Source: Lachnospiraceae bacterium
GTDB taxonomy: Bacteria; Bacillota; Clostridia; Lachnospirales; Lachnospiraceae
NCBI GenBank assembly: GCA_017618075.1
Contig: JAFZUY010000036.1
Span: 1-48,769, forward strand
Direction: 5' to 3'
Length of the DNA stretch: 48,769 nucleotides
Part shown: in pieces, positions 33,910-42,533 of the stretch
Layout: each line of letters opens with the position of its first letter
How positions within the stretch are numbered: position 1 is the stretch's first letter
Translations under genes and position numbers: made by a program
Notes under the pieces: generated by a model
Told to the model about the DNA's origin: nothing
Seen by the model: the letters and a program-made list of their open reading frames with translations, nothing else
Database searches by the model: none

Positions 33910-34752
33910 ATGGCTGAATTTTTAAAGACTGCTTTTGGCAGTGCAGTAACTGAAACATTCTGGTTAAAGGTATATTCGCTTGCATGGCGTGTTGTTTTGT
34001 GCGCTGCACTTGCTATTATCACCATTCAGGCGGTTAAAATAATCAAGAAAGCTTTAAAGAAAGCTTTTAAGAAGGTTAAGGTCGATGACGGTATTGCAGG
34101 TTTCCTTACATCCTTAATCTGCGTTGGCATTTACATCGTTGTCGGATTTATAATTGCCCAGAGCATGGGTATTGATGCAGCAAGCATTGTTGCTCTTTTA
34201 GGATCTGCAGGTGTTACCGTAGGTCTTGCTATCCAGGGTTCACTTGCAAATATCGCAGGCGGTGTGCTTATCCTTATATTAAAGCCTTTTAAGGTTGGAG
34301 ATTATATTATTGAGAATTCCCACAGCAACGAAGGTACTGTAATTGAAATAGGCCTTATTTATACCAAATTAAATACGATAGACAACAGAACGGTCATTCT
34401 TCCAAACGGTACTTTGGCTAACTCATCCATAGTTAATGTTACGCAGACACCTTACAGAATGATTGATTTAAAGCTTGATATCGCTTATTCTGCAGACTTA
34501 CAGCTTGCAAAGGATACTATTGCAAAGGTTTTGGAAGAAGATAAAGATGTTTTAAGCGAAAAACCCGTTGTGATCGCTATGGAATCATGGGAAGCAAGTT
34601 CGATTCGTCTTTGTGCAAGATTTTATGTGCTTAACGAGAACTTCCTTGCTACCAGATTCAGAGTCAGAGAAAGCATTAAACTTGCTTTTGATGAAAATAA
34701 TATTGAAATACCATTTACACAGGTTGTTGTGCACAAACCGGACAGAGAGTAA
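33910..34752 (+). CDS. mscS: Small-conductance mechanosensitive channel (MscS family)
   Basis: A 280-residue channel that releases solutes when turgor rises. Three transmembrane helices lie at about 24-44, 65-85 and 92-125. The pore-lining TM3 has the Ala/Gly pattern SIVALLGSAGVTVGLAIQGSLANIAGG, followed by KPFKVGDYI, the start of the beta domain. VILPNGTLANSSIVN and the C-terminal alpha-beta domain complete the MscS core. It begins 10 nt after the GlgB-like gene, with AAGGAT as ribosome binding site. Confidence 0.94.
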   Translation: MAEFLKTAFGSAVTETFWLKVYSLAWRVVLCAALAIITIQAVKIIKKALKKAFKKVKVDDGIAGFLTSLICVGIYIVVGFIIAQSMGIDAASIVALLGSAGVTVGLAIQGSLANIAGGVLILILKPFKVGDYIIENSHSNEGTVIEIGLIYTKLNTIDNRTVILPNGTLANSSIVNVTQTPYRMIDLKLDIAYSADLQLAKDTIAKVLEEDKDVLSEKPVVIAMESWEASSIRLCARFYVLNENFLATRFRVRESIKLAFDENNIEIPFTQVVVHKPDRE

Positions 34753-34778
34753 AATTATTTTTGCTGAATAATTAAGTC

Positions 34779-34807
34779 TTGATTTAACTCGATACAATGT
34801 TTATAAT
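34779..34807 (+). promoter_or_regulatory. Promoter of tRNA-Thr
   Basis: TTGATT (34779-34784), 17-nt spacer, perfect TATAAT (34802-34807). Transcription would start about 15 nt before the mature tRNA. Confidence 0.85.
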
Positions 34808-34829
34808 ATAAAAATGTTTTACATTGTAC

Positions 34830-34902
34830 GCCGGAATAGCTCAGTCGGTAGAGCACTTCACTCGTAATGAAGGGGTCGTCAGTTCAAGTCTGATTTCCGG
34901 CT
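34830..34902 (+). tRNA. tRNA-Thr (anticodon CGT)
   Basis: A 73-nt cloverleaf. Acceptor GCCGGAA pairs with TTCCGGC. The D arm is GCTC-AGTCGGTA-GAGC, the anticodon arm is CTTCA-CTCGTAA-TGAAG with anticodon CGT, and the T arm is GTCAG-TTCAAGT-CTGAT with one G-U pair. The anticodon reads ACG (threonine). The discriminator base is T as for Thr, and the 3' CCA is not encoded. Promoter and terminator of its own make it a single-gene unit. Confidence 0.96.
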
Positions 34903-34910
34903 TTTAGTGG

Positions 34911-34939
34911 AAATGGAAACAATTCTGTTTCCATTTTTT
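34911..34939 (+). terminator. Terminator after tRNA-Thr
   Basis: AAATGGAAACA (34911-34921) pairs perfectly with TGTTTCCATTT (34926-34936) across a 4-nt loop; the T6 run ends at 34939. Confidence 0.9.
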
Positions 34940-34966
34940 GCAAATTTATGAGAATAGGAGAATATC

Positions 34967-36334
34967 ATGGCAATTCTTTGGGGCGGAAGATTCACAAAAG
35001 ATAACGATAAAGAAATGTTTGATTTTAACGAATCGCTTTCTTTTGATAAGAGGCTGTATAAAGTTGATATTACAGGCTCTTTAGCTCATGCCGAAATGCT
35101 CGGAAAACAGGGCATTATCTCCATTGAAGAAGCCGAAGATATCACTAAAGGACTTAAATCTATTTTAGGAGATATAGAATCAGACAGTTTAAAAATCAAT
35201 TCTGCTGCTGAAGACATTCATTCGTTTGTGGAAGCCGAACTTATCAAAAGAATCGGCGATACAGGCAAGAAGCTTCACACAGGCAGAAGCCGTAACGACC
35301 AGGTGGCTCTTGATATGAAGCTTTATACAAGAGAGCAAATCGATTCTATCACCCTTCTTCTAAAAGATTTTATAGATGTAATCATTTATAAGATGGAAGA
35401 AAATACTGATACTTATATGCCCGCTTTCACACATCTTCAGAAAGCTCAGCCTACAAATCTTGCTCATTATCTCGGAGCATATGTAGAAATGTTTTTAAGA
35501 GACAAAGACAGATTAAAAGATATAAGAAAGAGAATGAATTTATCACCACTCGGTGCCGGAGCTTTATGCGGAACCACATATGATCTTGACAGAGATTTCG
35601 TGGCAGAAAAACTTGGCTTTGATACAGCCACTTTTAACAGCATGGATTCGGTTTCCGACAGGGATTACTTAATCGAGACTCTGAGTGCTATAAGCATTAT
35701 AATGATGCATTTATCAAGATTTTCCGAAGAAATAATCATCTGGAATTCTAACGAATACAGATTTGTTGAAATCGATGATGCTTATTCGACAGGATCTTCT
35801 ATTATGCCTCAGAAGAAAAATCCCGATGTGGCTGAACTTGTAAGAGGAAAGACCGGCCGAACTTACGGAGCGCTTATTTCCTTACTTACAACCATGAAAG
35901 GCCTGCCTCTTGCATATAACAAAGATATGCAGGAAGACAAAGAGGTTGCATTCGATGCGATGGATACCGTTTCAAAGTGCATCAGTATCTTTACAAAAAT
36001 GCTTTATACTCTTAAGTTTAACAATGATGTACTTGCAGAAAGCGCAATGAAGGGTTATACTAACGCAACCGATGCTGCAGATTACCTCGTAAAAAAGGGA
36101 ATGCCTTTCAGGGATGCTCATTCGGTAATCGGAAGACTTGTTCTTTTATGTCTTGAAAAAGACTGTGCAATCGAGGATTTAAGCGTAAGCAAATTAAAGG
36201 AACTTTCAGAGCTTTTTGATGAGGATGTTTACGATGCGATTTCTTTAAAGACATGCGTCGAGAGAAGAATGACCAAAGGCGCACCCGGTGAAATCAAAAA
36301 AGCAATTGAACATTATAAAGATTTAAATAAATAA
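34967..36334 (+). CDS. argH: Argininosuccinate lyase
   Basis: A 455-residue lyase that splits argininosuccinate into arginine and fumarate, the last step of arginine synthesis. The start LWGGRFTKDNDKEMFDFNESL, the HTGRSRNDQVALDMKLY segment (about 105-120) and the fumarase-family signature GSSIMPQKKNPDVAELVRGK (catalytic Ser, flexible loop) are all conserved. AGGAG lies 8 nt before the ATG. The usual partner argG is not adjacent. It sits 15 nt ahead of an asd transcript region. Confidence 0.97.
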   Translation: MAILWGGRFTKDNDKEMFDFNESLSFDKRLYKVDITGSLAHAEMLGKQGIISIEEAEDITKGLKSILGDIESDSLKINSAAEDIHSFVEAELIKRIGDTGKKLHTGRSRNDQVALDMKLYTREQIDSITLLLKDFIDVIIYKMEENTDTYMPAFTHLQKAQPTNLAHYLGAYVEMFLRDKDRLKDIRKRMNLSPLGAGALCGTTYDLDRDFVAEKLGFDTATFNSMDSVSDRDYLIETLSAISIIMMHLSRFSEEIIIWNSNEYRFVEIDDAYSTGSSIMPQKKNPDVAELVRGKTGRTYGALISLLTTMKGLPLAYNKDMQEDKEVAFDAMDTVSKCISIFTKMLYTLKFNNDVLAESAMKGYTNATDAADYLVKKGMPFRDAHSVIGRLVLLCLEKDCAIEDLSVSKLKELSELFDEDVYDAISLKTCVERRMTKGAPGEIKKAIEHYKDLNK

Positions 36335-36364
36335 AACGGTTAATCCGTTATGGAGGATAAAATA

Positions 36365-37450
36365 ATGAGTGACAAATTACGTGTTGGTATTTTAGGCGGT
36401 ACGGGTATGGTAGGCCAGAGATTTATTTCTCTTCTTGAGAATCATCCCTGGTTTGAGGTGGTTTTAATAGCAGCTTCACCCAGATCAAAGGGTAAAAGAT
36501 ACGAAGAAGCTGTAGGTGACAGATGGAAAATGAGTACGCCCATGCCTGAAGCCGTTAAAGATATGATTGTTTACGATGTCAACGAAGTAGAAGAGATTTC
36601 AAGCAAGGTTGATTTCTGTTTCTCCGCAGTTGATATGACGAAGGACGAAATCAGAGCAATCGAGGAAGCATATGCTAAGGCTGAAACGCCAGTAGTTTCT
36701 AATAACTCAGCTCACAGATGGACGAAGGACGTACCCATGGTAGTTCCCGAAATCAACCCCGAGCATATGAAGGTTATTGAAGAACAGAAGAAGAGATTAG
36801 GTACAAAGAGAGGCTTTATCGCTGTTAAGCCTAACTGCTCAATTCAGTCATATGCACCTGTTCTTACGGCTTGGAAAGAGTTTGAGCCCTACGAGGTAAT
36901 CGTTAGTACATATCAGGCAATTTCCGGTGCCGGCAAGACGTTTAAAGACTGGCCTGAGATGGTAGAGAATATTATTCCTTACATCGGAGGCGAGGAAGAA
37001 AAGTCCGAAAAAGAGCCTTTAAGAATCTGGGGTAAAGTCGAAAACGGCGAAATCGTTCCCGCAGACAACATCAAGATTACGAGCCAGTGTATCAGAGTAC
37101 CTGTTTTAAACGGACATACGGCTTCCGTATTCGTTAAGTTTAAAAAGCAGCCTACGAAAGAACAGCTCATCCAGAAACTTTGGGACTTCAAGGGTCTTCC
37201 TCAGGAACTCAACCTTCCTTCAGCTCCCAAGCAGTTTATTCAGTATCTCGAAGAAGACAACAGACCTCAGGTAGCACTTGATGTTGACTACGAAAAAGGC
37301 ATGGGTATCAGTGTAGGACGTATCAGAGAAGACAGTATTTATGACTGGAAATTCGTAGGTCTTTCACACAATACGGTCAGAGGTGCTGCAGGTGGAGCAA
37401 TCCTTTGCGCAGAACTTCTTAAAGCTCAGGGCTATATCAGCGCTAAATAA
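36365..37450 (+). CDS. asd: Aspartate-semialdehyde dehydrogenase
   Basis: A 361-residue enzyme that reduces aspartyl phosphate to aspartate semialdehyde, the branch point for lysine, threonine and methionine. It is of the archaeal/fungal-type subgroup. The NADP-binding VGILGGTGMVGQRF (about 5-18), the active-site Cys in VKPNCSIQS (about 155-163) and the substrate-binding SGAGKTFKDWPE are present. ATG 36365 was chosen because GGAGG (36352-36356) precedes it. No lysine riboswitch or other leader lies between argH and this gene, so it may be read with argH. Confidence 0.96.
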   Translation: MSDKLRVGILGGTGMVGQRFISLLENHPWFEVVLIAASPRSKGKRYEEAVGDRWKMSTPMPEAVKDMIVYDVNEVEEISSKVDFCFSAVDMTKDEIRAIEEAYAKAETPVVSNNSAHRWTKDVPMVVPEINPEHMKVIEEQKKRLGTKRGFIAVKPNCSIQSYAPVLTAWKEFEPYEVIVSTYQAISGAGKTFKDWPEMVENIIPYIGGEEEKSEKEPLRIWGKVENGEIVPADNIKITSQCIRVPVLNGHTASVFVKFKKQPTKEQLIQKLWDFKGLPQELNLPSAPKQFIQYLEEDNRPQVALDVDYEKGMGISVGRIREDSIYDWKFVGLSHNTVRGAAGGAILCAELLKAQGYISAK

Positions 37451-37466
37451 TTTATTGTAAAATAAT

Positions 37467-37496
37467 TGTCCGAAGTGCTTTATTGCGCTTCGGACA
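37467..37496. terminator. Hairpin after asd without a U-tract
   Basis: TGTCCGAAG (37467-37475) pairs with CTTCGGACA (37488-37496), extended by a GC pair toward the loop. The plus strand lacks a T-run after it, so it is a weak terminator or an mRNA-stabilising stem. Its right arm overlaps the -35 box of the next promoter. Confidence 0.5.
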
Positions 37497-37510
37497 GTGA
37501 ATTGTATATA
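37483..37510 (+). promoter_or_regulatory. Possible promoter of the ATPase gene
   Basis: TTGCGC (37483-37488), 16-nt spacer, TATATA (37505-37510). The transcript would start only a few bases before the ribosome binding site AGGGG (37511-37515). Confidence 0.4.
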
Positions 37511-37522
37511 AGGGGTTAATTG

Positions 37523-38884
37523 ATGATTATCGGTCGAAGCAGTGAAATCGAGTATTTAAATAAGATATTTAATTCTTCCGACGGTTCTTTAGTCACTTTA
37601 TACGGACGTGCAGGAGTCGGAACGTCAAGTGTATGGCATGAATTTGTCAAAGACAAAAAATATGTATACATTAAATGCCCCAAAGCTTCCAGCAAACAGA
37701 TAAGTTTTCTTATTTCCGGAGATCTTACTCTTAAAGGTTTCGAATTCAGCGATGAATTCCCTTCTTTTGATGTTATTCTTGAAAACGTTTCCAATAAATA
37801 CAAATCAGATAAGTTTGTACTTGTAATCGATGATTTCGAAAACTGTTTTAAAGCTGACGATTTGTATATCGAAACTTTATTTTCCTTTGTAAAAATACAT
37901 TCTGACAAGCTTTTATGCCTTCTTGTTTCACACGACACAAGATATGTTGAGAATACATTTGTATCCAAAATCGGCAAAAATGCACTTTCTATCAACGGAT
38001 TTTTAAAGGTACAGCCTGTATCATTTATTGATCTTGTGATGTTTTACAATACGCAGGATACGTCAAAATGCATGGACTTTTATGCTCTTTTAGGAGGAAA
38101 TATTGCATTTTACAATTATTTTGATATTGAAAAGACCCTAAAAGAAAACATCATCAAGACATTTCTTAAGTCTGATTCCGTATTCAGAAGAGCCGGAAAT
38201 GACGTAGTGCTTGAATATTTAAGAGAAGTAAACGTATACGGTACGATTCTTTATTGTCTTGCAAACGGTCACAATAAATTAAACGATATTTATCTGCATA
38301 CAGGCTTTTCAAGAGCTAAAATAAGCGTTTATTTAAAGAATCTTATGAGTCTTGATACCGTTGAAAAGGTTTCTAGCTTTGATACACCGGGTAATGAAAA
38401 TACGATGAAGGGCGTTTACCGTATTTCCAATCCGATAGTTAATTTCTGGTATAAATTCATTTATCCTCATGAGTCTTATCTTGAACTTATGACTCCCGAG
38501 AGATTTTATGATACTTTTATAAACGACAACATTCCTGACTTCCTAAAAGAAGCCCTTCCTTTGATTTGCAAGGAATATCTGACATTACTTAACAAAAAGC
38601 ACGGTCTGCCCATTAAGATTACCAAATCGGGCGAATGGGTTGGAAAGGCCGGCACAATTCATTTCATCGGTAAAGACGAGCACAGAAACATTCTGGCTGC
38701 ATACTGTGCGCTTGGTTCAGATCCGATGAATTACTCGGAATTCGAATGGTTTGACTATTGTCTTAAAGAAGCCAAAATCAAGGCTGATTATATCTATCTT
38801 TTCTCCAAGAACGGTTTCGATGAAGATTTAAACGAAATGATCTGGGACAGAGAAGTTACATATGTCGACATTCGTAATCTTTAA
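37523..38884 (+). CDS. DUF234-type AAA-like ATPase with a degenerate Walker A
   Basis: A 453-residue protein of the archaeal/clostridial ATPase family with a C-terminal DUF234 nuclease-like domain. The start IIGRSSEIEYLNKIF matches FIGRE.EL..L. The P-loop, normally YGRRRVGKT, is YGRAGVGTSS (27-36), with Thr34 in place of the ATP-binding lysine. A Walker B-like FVLVIDDFENCF follows (about 94-105). A winged-helix region is near NDIYLHTGFSRAKISVYLKNL (about 253-273), then NPIVNFWYKFIYP, a DUF234 hallmark. The AAG-to-ACG change is a single base. ATG 37523 follows AGGGG at 7 nt; TTG at 37520 is an alternative. Confidence 0.85.
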   Translation: MIIGRSSEIEYLNKIFNSSDGSLVTLYGRAGVGTSSVWHEFVKDKKYVYIKCPKASSKQISFLISGDLTLKGFEFSDEFPSFDVILENVSNKYKSDKFVLVIDDFENCFKADDLYIETLFSFVKIHSDKLLCLLVSHDTRYVENTFVSKIGKNALSINGFLKVQPVSFIDLVMFYNTQDTSKCMDFYALLGGNIAFYNYFDIEKTLKENIIKTFLKSDSVFRRAGNDVVLEYLREVNVYGTILYCLANGHNKLNDIYLHTGFSRAKISVYLKNLMSLDTVEKVSSFDTPGNENTMKGVYRISNPIVNFWYKFIYPHESYLELMTPERFYDTFINDNIPDFLKEALPLICKEYLTLLNKKHGLPIKITKSGEWVGKAGTIHFIGKDEHRNILAAYCALGSDPMNYSEFEWFDYCLKEAKIKADYIYLFSKNGFDEDLNEMIWDREVTYVDIRNL

Positions 38885-38919
38885 TTCTTAAACTAATCCA
38901 CTATTTATAAAGGAGTTTT

Positions 38920-40992
38920 ATGGCAAAAGCAGTTTATATTGCCGAAAAACCGTCTGTAGCCAAGGAATTTGCCAAGGCTTTAAAAGAAAGTTTTAAAACG
39001 GGCGACGGTTATCTTGAAAGTGATAATTCTATTGTTACATGGTGCGTCGGACATCTTGTAAATATGAGTTATCCTGAAGAATATGATGCAGCTTTAAAGA
39101 AATGGTCTTTTGATACAATTCCTTTTATTCCCGAATCTTACAAATATCAGGTTATTTCTTCGGTTTCCAAACAGTTTAATACGGTTAAAAAGCTTTTAAC
39201 TCGCGACGATGTTGAAAGAATATATGTCTGCACCGACTCGGGACGAGAAGGTGAATATATTTATCGTTTAGTCGAACAGGAAGCGCATGTCACAGGCAAA
39301 GAAAGACGTCGTGTGTGGATTGATTCACAGACTGAAGAAGAAATACAGCGCGGTATTCGTGAAGCAAAGGATTTAAGCGAATACGACAATCTTTCGGCTG
39401 CTGCATATCTTCGTGCAAAAGAAGATTACCTCATGGGTATCAATTTTTCGCGTGCAATGACGCTTAAATACGGCTATGGAATGAAGAATTTCCTTAAGGC
39501 TGATAAATGTGTTATCAGTGTAGGCCGTGTAATGACCTGCGTTCTCGGAATGGTTGTAACCAGAGAGCGTGAGATTAGAGATTTCGTCAAAACTCCGTTC
39601 TACAGGGTTCTTGCATCGCTTGATCTTGGCGGAACCGTATATGATGGTGAATTCAGAGCCGTAGAAGGCAGTAAATACTTTGAATCGCCTCTTTTATACA
39701 AAGAAAACGGTTTTAAAAAAGAAGAAGATGCTCTTAAATTGATTGAAGAAGTCAAGGCCGGAGACGACGAATTCTTCAATGTATTTTCAATTGAGAAAAA
39801 GACAGAGAAAAGAAATCCGCCTCTTTTATACAATCTTGCCGATTTGCAGAATGACTGTTCCAAGTATTTTAAGATAAATCCCGACCAGACTTTGAAATAT
39901 GTGCAGGATTTGTATGAGAAAAAACTTGTTACTTATCCGAGAACCGACGCAAGAGTACTTTCAACGGCTGTTTCAAAGGAAATATACAAGAATTTAAACG
40001 GACTTAAGGTTCATCCTTTGTATAACGAAATCGTAAACGGAATATTCGAGTCCGGAAGCTATAAGAAGATTGGATATACCAAATATACGAATGATAAGCA
40101 GATTACAGACCACTATGCGATAATCCCTACAGGCCAGGGCTTTGATAACTTAAAAACCCTTGATAAAACGGGGCTTCATATTTATGAGATTATCTGCAGA
40201 AGATTCTTGGGCATTTTCCTTCCGCCCGCGGTTTATGAAAAGGTAAGCCTTGTAACCGAGAGGAACGGAGAGAAGTTTTTCTCTTCTTTTAAGGTGTTAA
40301 AAGAAGAAGGGTTTCTTAAATCGACTACATTCTCTTTTATCAAGAAAAAAGAGGAAAAAGCAGGCGAAGAAACTAAAGAATCAGCCGATAATGACAAGGA
40401 TGTTACCGAAGATACCGAAAAAGGCGATAAAAAGAGTGATGAGAACGAAGATGTTAAATGCTCCGAAGAGACTCTTGAGTTCTTATCCAAGCTCAAAAAG
40501 GGCGAGAAAATTCCTTTTAAAGACCTTTACGTTAAAGAAGGCGAGACTTCTCCTCCTAAAAGATACAATTCCGGTAGTATGATTCTTGCAATGGAAAGTG
40601 CCGGCCAGCAGATTGAAGACGAGGAGTTAAGAGCACAGCTTAAAGGCTCGGGCATCGGCACTTCGGCAACAAGAGCGGGAATACTTACAAAGCTTTTCAA
40701 TAACGGATATCTAAAATTAAATAAGAAAACGCAGATTATCACGCCGACACTTCTTGGCGAAATGATAAATGATGCGGTTCTTTTATCAATTCCGTCTCTT
40801 TTATACCCGAAGTTAACTGCAAGTTGGGAAAAAGGCCTGACTATGGTTGCTAACGGTGAAGTAGGCGAAAAAGAGTATATGGACAAGCTGACCAAATACG
40901 TAACCGACTACACCAATGAAGTTAAGACCAAGGATTACAGCGACAAACTGAACAACAGATATAAGTATATAGCGCAGTTTTACAGGAAATAG
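38920..40992 (+). CDS. topB: DNA topoisomerase III (type IA)
   Basis: A 690-residue enzyme that relaxes and decatenates DNA through a single-strand break. The Toprim domain starts with YIAEKPSVAKEFAKAL and has the metal-binding TDSGREGEYIYRLV. The active-site Tyr339 lies in VTYPRTDARVL. A highly charged insert of about 45 residues (about 475-520, with KGDKKSDENEDVK) interrupts the C-terminal half and is of low complexity. GSGIGTSATRAGILTKL is conserved. No C-terminal zinc fingers are present, as in the Bacillus TopB group. AAGGAG lies 7 nt upstream. Confidence 0.94.
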   Translation: MAKAVYIAEKPSVAKEFAKALKESFKTGDGYLESDNSIVTWCVGHLVNMSYPEEYDAALKKWSFDTIPFIPESYKYQVISSVSKQFNTVKKLLTRDDVERIYVCTDSGREGEYIYRLVEQEAHVTGKERRRVWIDSQTEEEIQRGIREAKDLSEYDNLSAAAYLRAKEDYLMGINFSRAMTLKYGYGMKNFLKADKCVISVGRVMTCVLGMVVTREREIRDFVKTPFYRVLASLDLGGTVYDGEFRAVEGSKYFESPLLYKENGFKKEEDALKLIEEVKAGDDEFFNVFSIEKKTEKRNPPLLYNLADLQNDCSKYFKINPDQTLKYVQDLYEKKLVTYPRTDARVLSTAVSKEIYKNLNGLKVHPLYNEIVNGIFESGSYKKIGYTKYTNDKQITDHYAIIPTGQGFDNLKTLDKTGLHIYEIICRRFLGIFLPPAVYEKVSLVTERNGEKFFSSFKVLKEEGFLKSTTFSFIKKKEEKAGEETKESADNDKDVTEDTEKGDKKSDENEDVKCSEETLEFLSKLKKGEKIPFKDLYVKEGETSPPKRYNSGSMILAMESAGQQIEDEELRAQLKGSGIGTSATRAGILTKLFNNGYLKLNKKTQIITPTLLGEMINDAVLLSIPSLLYPKLTASWEKGLTMVANGEVGEKEYMDKLTKYVTDYTNEVKTKDYSDKLNNRYKYIAQFYRK

Positions 40993-41066
40993 TTTACATA
41001 ATCTTGTTAAGGACAAAATCTTTAGAAATCACAATATTTTTTGTTTAAAAATGCAAAATGTGATGA

Positions 41067-41072
41067 TATAAT
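41067..41072 (+). promoter_or_regulatory. Possible -10 box of the hexapeptide transferase gene
   Basis: Perfect TATAAT at 41067-41072. A TTGTTT at 41041-41046 is 20 nt away, so the -35 box is uncertain. Confidence 0.4.
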
Positions 41073-41109
41073 AAATTGCTGTGAATTATTTAACAAACGG
41101 AGAGCAGAT

Positions 41110-41781
41110 ATGAAAAAAGTTAAAATTTCTGAACTTTACGATTTAAATGAGACCAGAGCAAAGTCTCTTCTTGAAAGCAAAACATATCCTTGGGAAGTTC
41201 TTCCACTTATCAAAGATTTTATTCTTGAATTAGGCGCCACCTTAAGCGAAGATGAATTCGAAAAGAAGGGCGAGGATGTCTGGATTCACAAAACAGCTAA
41301 GATTTATCCTACAGCCAATATATACGGTCCCTGCATTATCGATGCAGAAACCGAAGTTCGTCCCGGAGCTTTTATCAGAGGAAATGCTTTGGTTGGCAAG
41401 AAATGTGTTGTAGGAAACTCAACAGAACTTAAGAACGTTATTTTATTTAACAATGTTCAGGTTCCTCATTACAACTATGTAGGCGATTCCGTACTCGGAT
41501 TTAAAGCACATATGGGCGCTGGCTCAATCACATCAAACGTTAAGAGCGACAAAACACTTGTTGTTGTTAAAGGTGAAGAGAATTACGAGACAGGCCTTAA
41601 GAAATTCGGAGCTATGCTTGGCGACAGAGTAGAAGTAGGATGTAATTCCGTTCTTAATCCCGGAACAGTCATAGGCAGGGATTCAAATGTATATCCTACA
41701 AGCTGTGTCAGAGGAGTTATTCCCGAGAAGTCCATTTATAAGGACAAAGACAACATAGTTTCCAAAATAAGTGATATTTAA
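41110..41781 (+). CDS. Left-handed beta-helix (hexapeptide repeat) acyltransferase/GlmU-like protein
   Basis: A 223-residue protein. The N-terminal 70 residues are helical (ISELYDLNETRAKSLLESK), followed by repeated hexapeptide turns: VWIHKTAKIYPTANIYGPCI, AETEVRPGAFIRGNALVGKK and CVVGNSTELKNVILFNNVQ. The pattern resembles the acetyltransferase half of GlmU-type UDP-GlcNAc pyrophosphorylases, but no uridylyltransferase domain is present. HYNYVGDSVLGFKAHMGAGS holds the GlmU-like active-site region (HxNY). It is probably a sugar-nucleotide N- or O-acyltransferase; the substrate is unknown. ATG 41110 with CGGAGA upstream was preferred over an earlier in-frame ATG at 41041. Confidence 0.85.
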   Translation: MKKVKISELYDLNETRAKSLLESKTYPWEVLPLIKDFILELGATLSEDEFEKKGEDVWIHKTAKIYPTANIYGPCIIDAETEVRPGAFIRGNALVGKKCVVGNSTELKNVILFNNVQVPHYNYVGDSVLGFKAHMGAGSITSNVKSDKTLVVVKGEENYETGLKKFGAMLGDRVEVGCNSVLNPGTVIGRDSNVYPTSCVRGVIPEKSIYKDKDNIVSKISDI

Positions 41782-41822
41782 TTATTTAAATATATATTTA
41801 ATTCTTGAAAGGAGAAATTCAC

Positions 41823-42515
41823 ATGATTTATTCAAAAGAAGTTGAAGAAATGTGTACCGTTGCTCAGGGCGTGAATCACGGTTGTGCTCCCATACCCGAA
41901 GAAGCAAAATGGGTAAAAGCCAAAGAAGTGAAAGACATTTCCGGCTTAACACATGGTATCGGCTGGTGTGCTCCTCAGCAGGGTGCATGTAAACTTACTC
42001 TTAACGTTAAGGAAGGTATTATCCAGGAAGCATTGGTTGAGACAATAGGTTGTTCAGGTATGACTCACTCAGCAGCTATGGCAGCTGAAATCCTTCCAGG
42101 AAGAACAGTACTTGAAGCTTTAAATACAGACCTTGTTTGTGATGCTATCAACACAGCAATGAGAGAACTTTTCTTACAGATCGTTTACGGCAGATCACAG
42201 TCCGCTTTCTCAGAAGACGGTCTTCCTATCGGTGCAGGTCTTGAAGACCTTGGTAAGGGACTTCGTTCTCAGGTTGGTACAATGTACGGTACTCTTAAGA
42301 AAGGCCCTCGTTACCTTGAAATGGCAGAAGGCTATGTAACAGGTATCGCACTTGATGCAGACGATCAGATTATCGGTTACAAGTTTGTTAACTTCGGTAA
42401 GATGACAGACTTTATGAAAAAAGGCGACGATGCAGCTACAGCATATGAAAAAGCAAGCGGACAGTACGGACGTGTTGCAGATGCTGTTAAGATCATCGAT
42501 CCCAGAAAAGAATAA
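41823..42515 (+). CDS. NifU-like iron-sulfur cluster scaffold protein
   Basis: A 230-residue protein of the IscU/NifU-like group. Conserved cysteines lie in GIGWCAPQQGACKLTLNV (about residues 46-63) and ETIGCSGMTHSAAMAAEIL (about 76-94), the latter like the cysteine site of scaffold proteins. A third NifU-type cysteine is not obvious. It is encoded immediately upstream of the GGGtGRT protein, 18 nt apart, an arrangement common in Lachnospiraceae and other clostridia. AAGGAG lies 8 nt before ATG 41823. Start codon TTG 41805 upstream was rejected. Confidence 0.85.
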   Translation: MIYSKEVEEMCTVAQGVNHGCAPIPEEAKWVKAKEVKDISGLTHGIGWCAPQQGACKLTLNVKEGIIQEALVETIGCSGMTHSAAMAAEILPGRTVLEALNTDLVCDAINTAMRELFLQIVYGRSQSAFSEDGLPIGAGLEDLGKGLRSQVGTMYGTLKKGPRYLEMAEGYVTGIALDADDQIIGYKFVNFGKMTDFMKKGDDAATAYEKASGQYGRVADAVKIIDPRKE

Positions 42516-42533
42516 TTTAAGGAGGAAAAAGAA

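Noticed and set aside
36335-36364. Possible lysine riboswitch before asd
   Set aside because: The space after argH is only 30 nt, far too short.
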